A stretch of 64,000 bases of DNA from Chromatiaceae bacterium (GCA_025458165.1 JALOTB010000002.1:1-64000); one strand, 5' to 3'. Shown: positions 44,084-52,987, counted from the stretch's first letter. Notes: a model not told the origin generated them from the sequence alone. A program made the numbers and translations.

Positions 44084-44575
44084 TCACTCAGACGCGGTCG
44101 GCGGCGGCCTGCGATCCGTCTCCCCCGGTGGCCCCTTATGCGCGCACCCGGCGCAGGTACCGATCACCTCCACCACCGGGCGACGTGGTCGAAAACCGCT
44201 CTCGGCCGCCGCCGATCCCAGGCGCTCGGTCAGCGCATCGTCCTCCAGCTCCTGCACCTCGCCGCAATCGGCGCAGATCAGGAACTGGCTGCTGTGCGGG
44301 TGATCCGGGTGCGTGCAGCCGATGAAGGCGTGCAGGGTCTCCAGACGATGCACCAGGCCCTGCTCCAACAGGAAGTCGAGCGCGCGGTACACGGTCGGGG
44401 GGGCCGCGCTCGCCTTACCCGGTCCACGCATCGCGGCAAGGATCTCGTAGGCGCCCAAGGGACGGTCGCTGGCGCAGAGGATCTCCAGCACCCGGCGGCG
44501 CGGCGGCGTAAGCCGCACCCCGCGCGAGCGGCAGAGCGTCTCGGCTCGGGCAAGGACACTAGCCGTGCGATCCAC
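44084..44575 (-). CDS. zur: Fur-family zinc uptake regulator
   Basis: 163 residues. A winged helix (VRLTPPRRRVLEIL, APPTVYRALDFLLEQGLVH) and dimerisation domain with Cys pairs CADCGE and CAGCAHK for a structural zinc, plus HPDHPHSSQF. It represses zinc importers when zinc is plentiful. GTG 44575 start, overlapping znuB by 17 bases. As the last gene of znuACB-zur it would form a negative feedback loop through the box at 47199-47222. Confidence 0.9.
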   Translation of the reverse strand: MDRTASVLARAETLCRSRGVRLTPPRRRVLEILCASDRPLGAYEILAAMRGPGKASAAPPTVYRALDFLLEQGLVHRLETLHAFIGCTHPDHPHSSQFLICADCGEVQELEDDALTERLGSAAAESGFRPRRPVVEVIGTCAGCAHKGPPGETDRRPPPTASE

Positions 44576-45440
44576 CGTCCATCCTCGCGACCAGACTCGC
44601 GGCCAGGCTCCGTCGCGCCCGCCACCCGGCCAGCGCCCGGCTAAGCACGGCCGACGCCAGGTAGACGGCACCCGCCAGCAGGACCATGGTCGGCCCCGCC
44701 GGCAGGTCCGGGGCATACGAAAGCGCGAGCCCCGAGGTAGTGAAGACCGAGCCCAGCAGGGTCGCGAGCAGCATCATCCGGCCGACCGAGTGCACGTAAT
44801 GTGCGGCGATGGCCGCCGGCAGGGTGAGCAAGGCGATGACGAGGATCAGCCCCACCACTTGGATCAGGACCACCACCGTCACCGCGACCAGCACGAGCAG
44901 CAGGAGATAAAAGAGCGCGACCGGTACCCCGCGCAAGCGGGCGTGCTCCTCGTCGAACGAGACGGCGAGGAACTGGCGGAAGAAGAGCCCGACCATCAGC
45001 AGAAGGAGGGCGTCGAGCCCGAGCATGACCCAAAGGTCGCGCTCGGAGACCAGCAGGATGTTGCCAAAGAGGTAGCTCATCAGGTCGCTCGCATAGCCCG
45101 GCGTCTTGGCGATGAAGAGCACGCCGACCGCCATGCCGATCGCCCACAGGGCCCCGATCAGGGTGTCCTCCTGGGTGCGCCAGGCGAGCCGCACCCAGCC
45201 GATCAGGAGCGCCGAGACCACCGCGGCGACCAGCGCCCCGGCGAGGGGGTCGAGCCCGTAGTAGAGCGCCGCGCCCATCCCCCCGAGCACCGAGTGGGCG
45301 ATCCCGCCCGCGAGAAAGGTGATGCGCTTGACCACGACGAAGGTCCCGGCAACCCCGCAGCCTAGGCTCGCGAGCAGCCCGGCGATGAGCGCGGTCTGCA
45401 GGAAGGGCTGGCTGGCGAGGGCTTGGAAGAACTCGGCCAA
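44559..45440 (-). CDS. znuB: Zinc ABC transporter permease
   Basis: 293 residues, eight or so membrane helices, with the ABC-3 family GGIAHSVLGGMGAALYYG and LFGNILLVSERDLW. It forms the channel for zinc delivered by ZnuA. The start appears to be TTG 45440, three bases after the stop of a 30-residue frame (45444-45536). Coupled to zur downstream by overlap. Confidence 0.9.
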   Translation of the reverse strand: MAEFFQALASQPFLQTALIAGLLASLGCGVAGTFVVVKRITFLAGGIAHSVLGGMGAALYYGLDPLAGALVAAVVSALLIGWVRLAWRTQEDTLIGALWAIGMAVGVLFIAKTPGYASDLMSYLFGNILLVSERDLWVMLGLDALLLLMVGLFFRQFLAVSFDEEHARLRGVPVALFYLLLLVLVAVTVVVLIQVVGLILVIALLTLPAAIAAHYVHSVGRMMLLATLLGSVFTTSGLALSYAPDLPAGPTMVLLAGAVYLASAVLSRALAGWRARRSLAASLVARMDGGSHG

Positions 45441-45443
45441 GGG

Positions 45444-45536
45444 TCAGACCCCAGCAGCATTGGTCAAGCTGGCGTGCCGCTCCCGAGGCTCGTAAGGAAC
45501 GGGCACCTGAACGGCTCTTTTTAGGCTCACGGTCAT
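45444..45536 (-). CDS. Candidate 30-residue small ORF between znuC and znuB
   Basis: MTVSLKRAVQVPVP, then YEPRERHASLTNAAGV, ending TGA at 45444. The stop is three bases before the znuB TTG, the spacing expected for translational coupling. The 119-base znuC-znuB gap is otherwise odd in an operon where other genes overlap. Possible leader peptide or regulator; not recognised. Confidence 0.3.
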   Translation of the reverse strand: MTVSLKRAVQVPVPYEPRERHASLTNAAGV

Positions 45537-45559
45537 GACTCGCGGCACATTGGCCGACC

Positions 45560-46312
45560 TCAATGCACGTGCCCGTGGGCATGGCTGACCATGCGGACGG
45601 GCTCCCCGTAGAGCGCCTGGATCACCGCCCCATCGATGGCGTCGGTCCGATGACACACCAGGGTGCGGTTAATGCATGCGACCCGGGTCACATAGGCGGA
45701 GATGAAGGCAACGTCGTGGGACACCACGACGATGGTCAGCCGCTCATTGAGTGTCCGGAGCAGATCAAAGATCTCCCCTTCCATACGCTGATCGATGTTG
45801 GCCGTGGGCTCATCGAGCAACAGGATGCGCGGCTCGCCGACCAGGGCGCGCGCCAAGAGCACGCGCTGGAGCTGCCCGCCCGAGAGGGTACCGATCTGCC
45901 GTCCGCCGAGATCGCCCGCCTCCACCTCGGCCAGCGCGCGGCGCGCCGCCTCGCGGTCTCGGCGGCGATAGGGCCCGATGGCGGACCCGAGCCCGAGCCG
46001 GCCCATCAGCACCACCTGCTCCGCGGTAATCGGAAAGTCGCGCGCAAAGCCAGGATACTGCGGCACATAGCCAAGCGAGCGGCGGGTCTCGCGCGGCAGG
46101 CGTCCGAGGACACGGACCGAGCCCGTCTGCGGCTCCAGCAGCCCAAGAATCAGCTTCAATAGGGTGCTCTTGCCACCCGCGTTGGGACCCACCAAGCCGA
46201 GAAACTCCCCGTCGGCGACCCGCAGGTCGACGCCTTCCACCACCAATCCGGCACCATAGGAGAAGCTCACGCCCGCGAGCTCGATGACGGACGCGGGGTG
46301 TGCCCCGCTCAT
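45560..46312 (-). CDS. znuC: Zinc ABC transporter ATP-binding protein
   Basis: 250 residues. Walker A VGPNAGGKSTLLKL, signature LSGGQLQRVLLARAL, Walker B RILLLDEPTANID, H-loop VVVSHDVAF. A His-containing end (SHAHGHVH) is typical of metal importers. ATG overlaps the znuA stop as ATGA. It powers zinc uptake through ZnuB. Confidence 0.95.
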   Translation of the reverse strand: MSGAHPASVIELAGVSFSYGAGLVVEGVDLRVADGEFLGLVGPNAGGKSTLLKLILGLLEPQTGSVRVLGRLPRETRRSLGYVPQYPGFARDFPITAEQVVLMGRLGLGSAIGPYRRRDREAARRALAEVEAGDLGGRQIGTLSGGQLQRVLLARALVGEPRILLLDEPTANIDQRMEGEIFDLLRTLNERLTIVVVSHDVAFISAYVTRVACINRTLVCHRTDAIDGAVIQALYGEPVRMVSHAHGHVH

Positions 46313-47172
46313 GTCCCGGCCTCGGCGATGAGCCGCGCCAGCCGGCGAAGCGTCTCGGCATAATCCGGGGCGAGGGGGTCGACGACCGCGACCTCACCGC
46401 CGATCGCGCGGGCCACCTGCTCGGCGCTCTTGGGGTTCATCTGCGGCTGGACCAGGATCAGCCGCACCCCCTCGCGCTTGGCTTGCTCGATCAGCGCATT
46501 GAGTGCGCGTGCCCCGGGCTCTTTGCCCTCCCGCTCGATGGCGACCTGGGTGAGGTCGTAGGTGTGAGCGAAATAGCCCCAGGCGGGGTGGTGGACCATG
46601 AAGCGCCGGCTAGGCAGATCCTTGAGCAGCGCCCGCAGCTCCGCGTCCAAGGCGTCGAGCTCGGCGGCAAAGGCGGCCTGGTTGGCGATGTAGGTCTCGC
46701 GTCCCTCGGGGTCGAGGTCGATCAGGGCGTCGCGGATGGCGAGCGACATCGCCTTGACGAGAGGTGGACTGGTCCAGACGTGCGGGTCCGGCGCGTCCAC
46801 CGGGTGGTCGTGATCGTGGTCGTGGTCGTGGTCAGCGAGGGTCAACAGCGGCAGACCCTCGCGCAGGTCGACCACCCGAAGCCGCGGGTTCGCGGCGCGG
46901 ATGCGCGGCAGCCAGGCGTCCTCGAACGAGACACCCGTGCCTAGATACAGGTCCGCCTGCGCCAGCTCGGCCACCTGGCGCGGCCTCGGCTCGAAGGTGT
47001 GCGGGCTCTGATCCGGCTGGACCAGCGTGCGGACCCGAACCCGCTCGCCGCCGATCCGCTGGACAAAGGTCTGCTGCGGCAGCACGCTGACGAACACCAG
47101 CGGCCCGTCGGTCTCGGCCGCGGCCACGGGGCAGAGGATGAGGGTCAGCAAGGCGAGCAAAACGGCGGGCAT
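46309..47172 (-). CDS. znuA: Periplasmic zinc-binding protein
   Basis: 287 residues. Signal peptide to about residue 20. Metal site from H58 (QSPHTFEPRP), HVWTSP and HPAWGYF. A His/Asp loop (residues 115-123, alternating H and D) gathers zinc, as in ZnuA rather than manganese binders. First gene of the operon; upstream 25-50 bases hold the Zur-box candidate. Confidence 0.95.
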   Translation of the reverse strand: MPAVLLALLTLILCPVAAAETDGPLVFVSVLPQQTFVQRIGGERVRVRTLVQPDQSPHTFEPRPRQVAELAQADLYLGTGVSFEDAWLPRIRAANPRLRVVDLREGLPLLTLADHDHDHDHDHPVDAPDPHVWTSPPLVKAMSLAIRDALIDLDPEGRETYIANQAAFAAELDALDAELRALLKDLPSRRFMVHHPAWGYFAHTYDLTQVAIEREGKEPGARALNALIEQAKREGVRLILVQPQMNPKSAEQVARAIGGEVAVVDPLAPDYAETLRRLARLIAEAGT

Positions 47173-47198
47173 GGCGGGGGCCTCGCGAGGGACCGGCC

Positions 47199-47222
47199 GG
47201 AAATGTTACACGATAACACTCG
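47199..47222 (-). promoter_or_regulatory. Candidate Zur box
   Basis: Plus strand GGAAATGTTACACGATAACA then CTC: ATGTTA and TAACAC form an imperfect dyad like the Zur consensus (GAAATGTTA...TAACATTTC). It is 27 bases before znuA, in the gap shared with the divergent 47325 gene. Confidence 0.6.
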
Positions 47223-47324
47223 CAAGGCGCCCCCCGACCTTTACCGCGCCCCGCTCGGTCGGGATTGGGGTAGCATGTCGCGGCCCCTTCCCGCCGAGAT
47301 CGACTGCCTTGGAGGTGTCCAGCG

Positions 47325-48491
47325 ATGGAGTCCGGCCCGCGCGAGATCCTGACCCCGTTTCGCCCCATCCCGCTAGAGGTTCCGGAGGGCATGAAGCCCA
47401 ACGAGTTCTTCAACAGCACCGAGAACCTCAACGACCTGGTGCACAACAACGGGCTGCTGATCAATCCGGAGGGCCTGCTCCTCTACCGCAAGGCGCTTGG
47501 CCATTCGAGCGAGTTTGACTGCTCGATCATCTACAACACCTCCCAGACGATCCTCAACCCCCTCGGCCGCCCGGTGCGCCGCACACAGGTCCCGGAGCAG
47601 GTCAAGCGGGTCTGGAATCGGATGAATCAGGTACTCATCGAGTACATGCTCGAAGAGTACCCCGACCCCGCCGAGGCCCTGGTCCTCGCCGGCGAGGCGA
47701 GCCTCGATGCCACCTGGCCGCTGACCTCGCCCGGCGTGCCCAGCATCCGCATGCTGCACAACCACTTCATCGTCTTCCCGATGGAGGAGCTCAAGGCCGC
47801 GGCCCCGGCCGACCCGACCAACCCCAACCTAACCGACGGCGGCCAGCACAGCCTCTTCCAGGCCTACATGCGCGAGGTCTACCGCGAGTTCTTCGCCGCC
47901 GCGCTCGACCTGCGCATCCTGAAGACCGTGCCGACCGTCGAGTCCCGCCTGACGCTCACCGGCTACCCCGAGGGCCTGCCGTGCTGGGAGATCCAGGGGG
48001 GCGCCGAGGCCCTGCGGGACGTGCGCTTCTGGCGCGAGTATGACGAGATCCTCAAGGGTTTCTTGGACTTCTACCGCACCTTCTTCTCCCAGGTCTCATC
48101 GCGCAACGCCCCGCCGCTCCCCGACGTCTACTTCCCGGAACAGGTCGAGTCCGTGCTGCTCTTCGACAACGACTTCCTCGGCACCGCGCGCAAGGTGCGC
48201 GAGCGCTGCATCCGCGACCCCGCCTACGCCAACTCGATCCGCTGGGAGCCCGCCTTCAAACAGCTCATCTACCGCAACGACGCCGGCAAGCTCTTAGTCA
48301 CCATCAGTCAGAACTCGATCGGCAACGCCATCACCGAGCTCCTCGGCGTGGTGGTGCGGCGCGTCCCCGACGCCGAGGGCTACGAGACCTTCGAGCCGCG
48401 CCTGATCGACAAGCTGCTCAAGGTCCGCGCCCGCCTGATCGAGGCCGATCTGGGCGATGGCATAGCCACGGACTACTGGCCGGCGGACTGA
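47325..48491 (+). CDS. Conserved-looking hypothetical protein
   Basis: 388 residues, no membrane helix or signal peptide. I cannot name its family. It has FDCSIIYNTSQTILNPLGRP, IRMLHNHFIVFPMEE, VESRLTLTGYPEGLPCWEIQ and a C-terminal DKLLKVRARLIEADLG helix. The coding signal is strong, with GGAGGTG ahead of ATG 47325. It shares its upstream region, and perhaps the Zur box, with znuA. HNHFIV resembles a metal or HIT-type site only weakly. Confidence 0.75.
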   Translation: MESGPREILTPFRPIPLEVPEGMKPNEFFNSTENLNDLVHNNGLLINPEGLLLYRKALGHSSEFDCSIIYNTSQTILNPLGRPVRRTQVPEQVKRVWNRMNQVLIEYMLEEYPDPAEALVLAGEASLDATWPLTSPGVPSIRMLHNHFIVFPMEELKAAAPADPTNPNLTDGGQHSLFQAYMREVYREFFAAALDLRILKTVPTVESRLTLTGYPEGLPCWEIQGGAEALRDVRFWREYDEILKGFLDFYRTFFSQVSSRNAPPLPDVYFPEQVESVLLFDNDFLGTARKVRERCIRDPAYANSIRWEPAFKQLIYRNDAGKLLVTISQNSIGNAITELLGVVVRRVPDAEGYETFEPRLIDKLLKVRARLIEADLGDGIATDYWPAD

Positions 48492-48544
48492 GGATCAGCA
48501 GCGAATCAACGCCGCGGGAGCGCTAGAGACATCCAAGGGGCCCC

Positions 48545-49354
48545 TCACGGCCCTCCGCCCGCATTCCTTTGCGGCAAGATGTCCTCCTCCCGGTGATGAT
48601 CGCGGTGCGGCGGGACCGCGTTGGCATGGTCGTGCGCGACGGCACCGATCGGGTGGATGTGAACGTGGGCGTGGGTATGGCTGTGCGGGTGCACATGCAC
48701 GGCGGCCTCCTGCAGCCGCCCGGCATCGAGCAGCACCGCGCGTGTCGCCAAGCGACCCACCAGGCGGCGGTCGTGGGAGACGAAGAGCATCGCCTGACCG
48801 AGCCCAGCGAGGTGCTCGACCAGACGCTGCTCGGTCGCTTCGTCGAGACCGTTGGTTGGCTCGTCGAGCAGCAGGACCTCGGGCCCCATCGCCAGCACCG
48901 CGGCGAGCGAGACCAGCCGTTTCTCCCCACCCGAGAGCTTGTGGGTGACCCGCCCGGCGAGGTCCTGCAACCCGAGCCTGGCCAGCGCCAGCTCGGCCGT
49001 CTGCCGTGCCTGTTCGGGCGCCTGACCGAGGTTGAGCGGACCGAAGGCCACGTCCTCGATGACCGTGGGACAGAAGAGCTGGTCGTCGGCGTCCTGAAAG
49101 ACCAGCCCCACCCGCCTGCGCACCTCGCGGAAGTCGGTCTCGGTTCGACGGTCCTGACCGAAGGCCCGTACCCGGCCGGCCGCCGGCCGATGCAGCCCCA
49201 TCAGCAGCTGCAGCAGACTGCTCTTGCCCGAGCCGTTTGCCCCGACCAGGGCGACCCGCTCGCCGGCGTGCAGCGTCAGATCCGCCCCGCGCAGGACCGG
49301 GCGCCCTGGGTAGCCGAAGTGCACCCCGGCGAGCGCGAGCAGCGGCTCGCTCAA
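48545..49354 (-). CDS. cbiO: Nickel/cobalt ECF transporter ATPase
   Basis: 269 residues. Walker A GANGSGKSS (38-46), LSGGEKRLVSLAAVLAMGP and VLLLDEPTNGLD. After residue about 225 a His-rich tail (VHVHPHSHTHAHVHIHP, then AHDHANAVPPHRDHH) suggests nickel handling. TTG 49354 overlaps the cbiQ stop. Powers uptake through CbiM and CbiQ. Confidence 0.93.
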   Translation of the reverse strand: MSEPLLALAGVHFGYPGRPVLRGADLTLHAGERVALVGANGSGKSSLLQLLMGLHRPAAGRVRAFGQDRRTETDFREVRRRVGLVFQDADDQLFCPTVIEDVAFGPLNLGQAPEQARQTAELALARLGLQDLAGRVTHKLSGGEKRLVSLAAVLAMGPEVLLLDEPTNGLDEATEQRLVEHLAGLGQAMLFVSHDRRLVGRLATRAVLLDAGRLQEAAVHVHPHSHTHAHVHIHPIGAVAHDHANAVPPHRDHHREEDILPQRNAGGGP

Positions 49355-50115
49355 GCCAGGTGCTCCAGGGCCAGCAGCGCCGCGAGTCCGGCGGCGAGCA
49401 GGACCGTCACGCCTGTGTCGGCCGGGGTCCAAGCCGAGTGCTCCCGCAAGTGACGCACCCGCCCGTCGAAGCCGCGGCACTTCATCGCCCCGAGGACGCG
49501 GCGCGAGCGCTCCAGGCTCCGCACCAGGAGCATCCCCGCCAACCACCCGAGGCTCCGCCAGGTGTGCCAATCGCTGCGCGCCACGAAGGCCCGTGCCCGC
49601 ATCGATTGGCGCAGGCGGCCGAGTTCCGCCTGGAGTACCGCGAGGTAGCGCAGTGTGAACACATAGAGGGCGACCAGCTTGTCTGGCACGCCCAGCCGAG
49701 CCATGGCCTGGCCCAAGGCGATCGGCTCGCTGCCGCCGAGGAGCCCCAGCACCGCGAGCACCACCGCATTGGCCTTGAGCGCGATCTCCAACCCGCGCAG
49801 CAGCCCCTCCCAGCTCGCGACGAGCGGTCCGAGCCGCAGCCAGGGCTCGCCCGGGGTGCTGAACGGTAGGGTGAGCACCACAAGGGCCAGAAAAACCTCC
49901 ACCGGCAGCAGTCGGCGGGCGAGCCCTGACCGCGAGAGACCGCCGGCGAGGGCAAGGACCAGCGCGGTCGCCAGGGCGGCGCCGAGCGCGAGTGGACGCC
50001 CCAGACTCACCGTGACCAGCGCGAAGGCGAACGCCGCCAGCAACCGCAGGCGCAGGTCCCGTCCTCGGAGCCAACCGTCCCGGCCTTCACCGGCGAGGAC
50101 CAGGAGACCGTTCAT
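49351..50115 (-). CDS. cbiQ: Nickel/cobalt ECF transporter transmembrane protein
   Basis: 254 residues with about five helices. The two ABC-coupling motifs are present as LRQSMRARAF and ARG-like RRVLGAMKCRGFDG. ATG 50115 overlaps the upstream gene as ATGA. Forms the energy-coupling module with CbiO. Confidence 0.9.
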   Translation of the reverse strand: MNGLLVLAGEGRDGWLRGRDLRLRLLAAFAFALVTVSLGRPLALGAALATALVLALAGGLSRSGLARRLLPVEVFLALVVLTLPFSTPGEPWLRLGPLVASWEGLLRGLEIALKANAVVLAVLGLLGGSEPIALGQAMARLGVPDKLVALYVFTLRYLAVLQAELGRLRQSMRARAFVARSDWHTWRSLGWLAGMLLVRSLERSRRVLGAMKCRGFDGRVRHLREHSAWTPADTGVTVLLAAGLAALLALEHLA

Positions 50116-50696
50116 CCGCGCCGACCCCAACGGCGGGCATGCCACCAGAGCGCAAGCCCCGCGATGCCGACGATGTAGCCGATCCCGCCCAGCAGGTCGC
50201 TCACCCGGGCGCGCTCCTCGGCCGCGCGGAGCTCCTCGCGCAACGGGCGCACCTGCCGCGCCACCGCGCGCTCGATGATTGCCTCCAGCTCCCCGCTGGT
50301 CGCGGATACACCGCCCGAAGGCGTCGCGGGACCGCCGCCCGGCGGTCCCGGCAAGGCCGCAGGCAGCTCCTCGGCGAACAGGATCGACTCCGCGCCGTGA
50401 CCCTCGCCCGTCGCGGCGACCAGACGATGGTCGACCCGCTCTCGCGCCGTATAGCTGAAGCGCCCGGCACCGTCCGAGGTCAGCTCGGCGAGCAGCCGCC
50501 CCTGCGGGTCCAGGACTTGGATCGAGACGCCCGCCGCCGGACCACTCCCCGCATAGCGCACCGAGCCCTGGATCTGGTCGCCCTCGGCGGCGACGAAGAG
50601 GCTGAGCTGATGGGCCTCGAGGGCAGACGCGAAGAGCAGTGCGGCGAGCGCCGCCACACCGAGGCGGCCGATTTGGCGGCACCGAACGTCAGCCAT
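50112..50696 (-). CDS. NikL-like auxiliary protein of the nickel ECF transporter
   Basis: 194 residues. Signal-type N-terminus (ALLFASALEAHQLS), a carboxypeptidase-regulatory-like beta domain (about 30-100, VQVLDPQGRLLAELTSDGAG-type), a coiled coil (ELEAIIERAVARQVRPLREE) and a C-terminal membrane helix (YIVGIAGLALWW). Such N-components sit between cbiM and cbiQ and replace CbiN in nickel systems. The gene overlaps both neighbours. Nickel rather than cobalt is inferred from this and the His tail of CbiO. Confidence 0.8.
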   Translation of the reverse strand: MADVRCRQIGRLGVAALAALLFASALEAHQLSLFVAAEGDQIQGSVRYAGSGPAAGVSIQVLDPQGRLLAELTSDGAGRFSYTARERVDHRLVAATGEGHGAESILFAEELPAALPGPPGGGPATPSGGVSATSGELEAIIERAVARQVRPLREELRAAEERARVSDLLGGIGYIVGIAGLALWWHARRWGRRG

Positions 50697-51315
50697 CGCT
50701 CACCTCCTCGGAGGGCAGAAGCAGCTCCGGCGCCACCCGCCACAGGAACCCTACCACCGCGGCGGTGACCGCCCCCTCGACCAGCGCCAGCAGCACGTAG
50801 GTGGCGAGGAGAATCCGCGCCGCGGGCATCAGCTCGGAGCCACTCGCGGCCAGGCTGAGGCTCACCATCACCCCCGTCAGCAGCGCCGCGATGGCCCCGG
50901 ACGCCGCCCCGATCAGCACCGCCCGGCGTCCGCGCTCGGCTTGGCGGAGCAGCGCCCCGAGCAACGCTGCGCAGACGAGGGCCGGGACCGCCAGGTTCAT
51001 CAGGTTCACACCCAGCGCGAGGAGCCCTCCATGGCCGAAGAAGAGCGCCTGTAGCAGCAGACCCACCAGGATCGCCGGCACCGCCACCCAGCCGAGCACC
51101 AGACCCATCAGCCCGTTGAAGATCAGGTGCACGCTTGCCGGACCCAGCGGCACACTCACCAGCGAGGCCAGGAAGAAGGCCGCCGCCAGCACCGCCGCCT
51201 GGGGGATGCGCTCGTAGTCCAGGCGGCGCAGGGCCACCGCCAGCAGGGTCAGACCCCCCCCGGCACCGGCGATCAGCACCGGGGCGGCGAGCACCCCGTC
51301 GGGGATGTGAGCGAT
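50689..51315 (-). CDS. cbiM: Nickel/cobalt ECF substrate-binding membrane protein
   Basis: 208 residues. The N-terminus is AHIPDGVL, the conserved metal-binding start of CbiM/NikM, and LGPASVHLIFNGLMG and FFGHGGLLALGVN are conserved. No ATG, GTG or TTG lies at the family start. GGGGGAGG is followed after 8 bases by ATC (51315), which I take as a non-standard start; the alternative is a TTG at 51396 with 27 unrelated extra residues. First gene of the operon. Confidence 0.85.
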   Translation of the reverse strand: MAHIPDGVLAAPVLIAGAGGGLTLLAVALRRLDYERIPQAAVLAAAFFLASLVSVPLGPASVHLIFNGLMGLVLGWVAVPAILVGLLLQALFFGHGGLLALGVNLMNLAVPALVCAALLGALLRQAERGRRAVLIGAASGAIAALLTGVMVSLSLAASGSELMPAARILLATYVLLALVEGAVTAAVVGFLWRVAPELLLPSEEVSDG

Positions 51316-51448
51316 GGTGCTAACCTCCCCCCGATCGTGCCGTTTCCCGCGACTGCGATCGAGCCAACCGGCCGCGCATAGCCGGCGAGGCGCCAACGCT
51401 CGGGGCAGACCGCAGGGACACCGTTAACCTGCCGGGTGTGCGCATGGT

Positions 51449-51474
51449 TATGACGAAATCAGACCGTCGTAATA
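51449..51474 (-). promoter_or_regulatory. Inverted repeat upstream of cbiM, candidate Ni-responsive operator
   Basis: TATGACGA, 10-base spacer, TCGTAATA, with G and C pairs outside (GTTATGACGA versus GGTATTACGA). About 135 bases before cbiM. Resembles NikR-type dyads, but spacing differs from the E. coli site. No nikR gene in the window. Confidence 0.4.
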
Positions 51475-51705
51475 CCGCGCATCATCCGACGAAACGCCGG
51501 AGGGCTCAAGGCGCCGATCCAGACGGCGGGCGCGTCACCCCCTAGGCTCCGGTGCCGGCAGGCGAGCTGCCCCGAGTGGCCGGCGACCGCAGCGCAGCCG
51601 CCGCCGTGACCGGGGCCAGCCGCAAGACCGACAGCGTGCGGCGCGCGACGCTCAGGGCCATCCCGGTCGCCGAGCCGCCGAAGCGGCGCAGCGATCCGGC
51701 GAGTC

Positions 51706-52326
51706 TCAGGGCGAGAACGGCATCCAGGGCATCATGCGCCCGGCGCGGCCCATGGTGGAGTCCATGCTGGCGGTGATCACATGCATCTTGGCGTTGATCT
51801 GGTTGAGCTCCGCGACGATGGCGGGCAGCGCCCCCATCTGGGCGCTCATGGTCCGCATCTGCTCCTCCATCGATGGCATGGCGTCCATGTTCTGCGACAT
51901 GCGGAAGAGCATCATCGCGATGACCGGCCCCGCCTGGCCCTCCTCCCACGTCTGCATGTAGCTCGTGAGCCAGGCGACCTCGCGCTCGAAGGTCTCGAGC
52001 TTGCGGCGTGCATCGTCCGGCAGGCTCGCTACCAGGTCGGCGCGACGCGCGGCCCGCTCTTCAGGGCTCATCGGCGTGGGGGGGACCAGCCCCGGGGTCT
52101 GCGCCTGCGCCGGCGGGAACGGCTGCTCCGACGACCAGCCGGCGACGGCGATCAATCCAACGAAAACCAGGGAGAGCGAACGCAGGCGACGGCCCTGGCG
52201 CCTCGCCTGCACCTGTGTCGCGCGGAGCTCATCCACGAGGAGGCGGACGGTCTCCTCCAGCGACCGACCAGTCGCTGCGGCGGCGAGGCTGTCGGGAGTT
52301 TCGGTCGGCGATTCGGCATGGCCCAT
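51706..52326 (-). CDS. Membrane-anchored hypothetical protein, Met-rich C-terminus
   Basis: 206 residues. Residues about 48-66 form one membrane helix (LSLVFVGLIAVAGW), placing a Pro-rich and helical tail outside. The C-terminal part is Met-rich (MMLFRMSQNMDAMPSMEEQM, then MGRAGRMMPWMPF). Not recognised. Sits between the nickel block and the lipocalin gene; no evidence ties it to either. Confidence 0.7.
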   Translation of the reverse strand: MGHAESPTETPDSLAAAATGRSLEETVRLLVDELRATQVQARRQGRRLRSLSLVFVGLIAVAGWSSEQPFPPAQAQTPGLVPPTPMSPEERAARRADLVASLPDDARRKLETFEREVAWLTSYMQTWEEGQAGPVIAMMLFRMSQNMDAMPSMEEQMRTMSAQMGALPAIVAELNQINAKMHVITASMDSTMGRAGRMMPWMPFSP

Positions 52327-52388
52327 GAGCCCAACTCCAAGTCGAGAGACGGAATCAAATTGTGCGCCAGGCAGACTACACGGGGTAA

Positions 52389-52418
52389 CCGCGGGCGACA
52401 GGTCCGTCCTGCCCGCGG
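52389..52418 (-). terminator. Hairpin after the lipocalin gene
   Basis: CCGCGGGC / GCCCGCGG, 8-bp perfect stem with a folded inner loop, just past the stop at 52427. No T-run. Confidence 0.45.
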
Positions 52419-52426
52419 GTCCGCGA

Positions 52427-52987
52427 TCACGGCCAGCGCTGGGGCACCCGCTCGACCTGGCTCGTGTCGTATCCGATGCGGTCGAGGAAGGCGAGGATCT
52501 CAGCGTACTTCGCGTCCGGGATCTCGGGCTGCCGCGCCATGATCCAGACGTAATCGCGCCGCTCGCGGCCGATCACGGTGAGGCTGTAATCGGGCTCCAG
52601 CCAGACGATCCGAAAGTCCCCTTTGAACGGCCAGATGAACTGCATGCCCCAACGGGCGTTGCCGGTGGCGGGGACGACAAATCCCTTGGGGCGATAGACC
52701 TTCTCACGGCCATCGAAGCCCGCTTTGCGGAACCGGAAGGTGGTGGCGATGGTGCCGTCGGGGTTGAGGGCGTAGGACTCGACGGCATTGTGGGCGCCCC
52801 TCTCGACGAAGGTCGGGATGTTGGCGATCACGTACCAGTCGCCCATGAAGCGAGCGAGGTCCACTTGCGGCACGGTCTCCATCGGTCGCCGCTCCGCCGC
52901 CCCGCAGGCGGTCAGGGTGAGAGTCAGGAGGGCCAAGCCGACCCACGCCAAGCCGACCCGCAGGCCGCTGCCGGGCGTGGGGATCAC
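52427..52987 (-). CDS. blc: Bacterial lipocalin
   Basis: 186 residues. Lipoprotein signal with Cys28 in TLTACGAAE, then the lipocalin GDWYVIANIPTF, GFVVPATGNARWGMQF and VIGRERRDYVWIMARQP. It binds fatty acids or lysophospholipids at the outer membrane. GTG 52987 overlaps the upstream stop (GTGA), so it is coupled to the DUF6134-like gene. Confidence 0.93.
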   Translation of the reverse strand: MIPTPGSGLRVGLAWVGLALLTLTLTACGAAERRPMETVPQVDLARFMGDWYVIANIPTFVERGAHNAVESYALNPDGTIATTFRFRKAGFDGREKVYRPKGFVVPATGNARWGMQFIWPFKGDFRIVWLEPDYSLTVIGRERRDYVWIMARQPEIPDAKYAEILAFLDRIGYDTSQVERVPQRWP

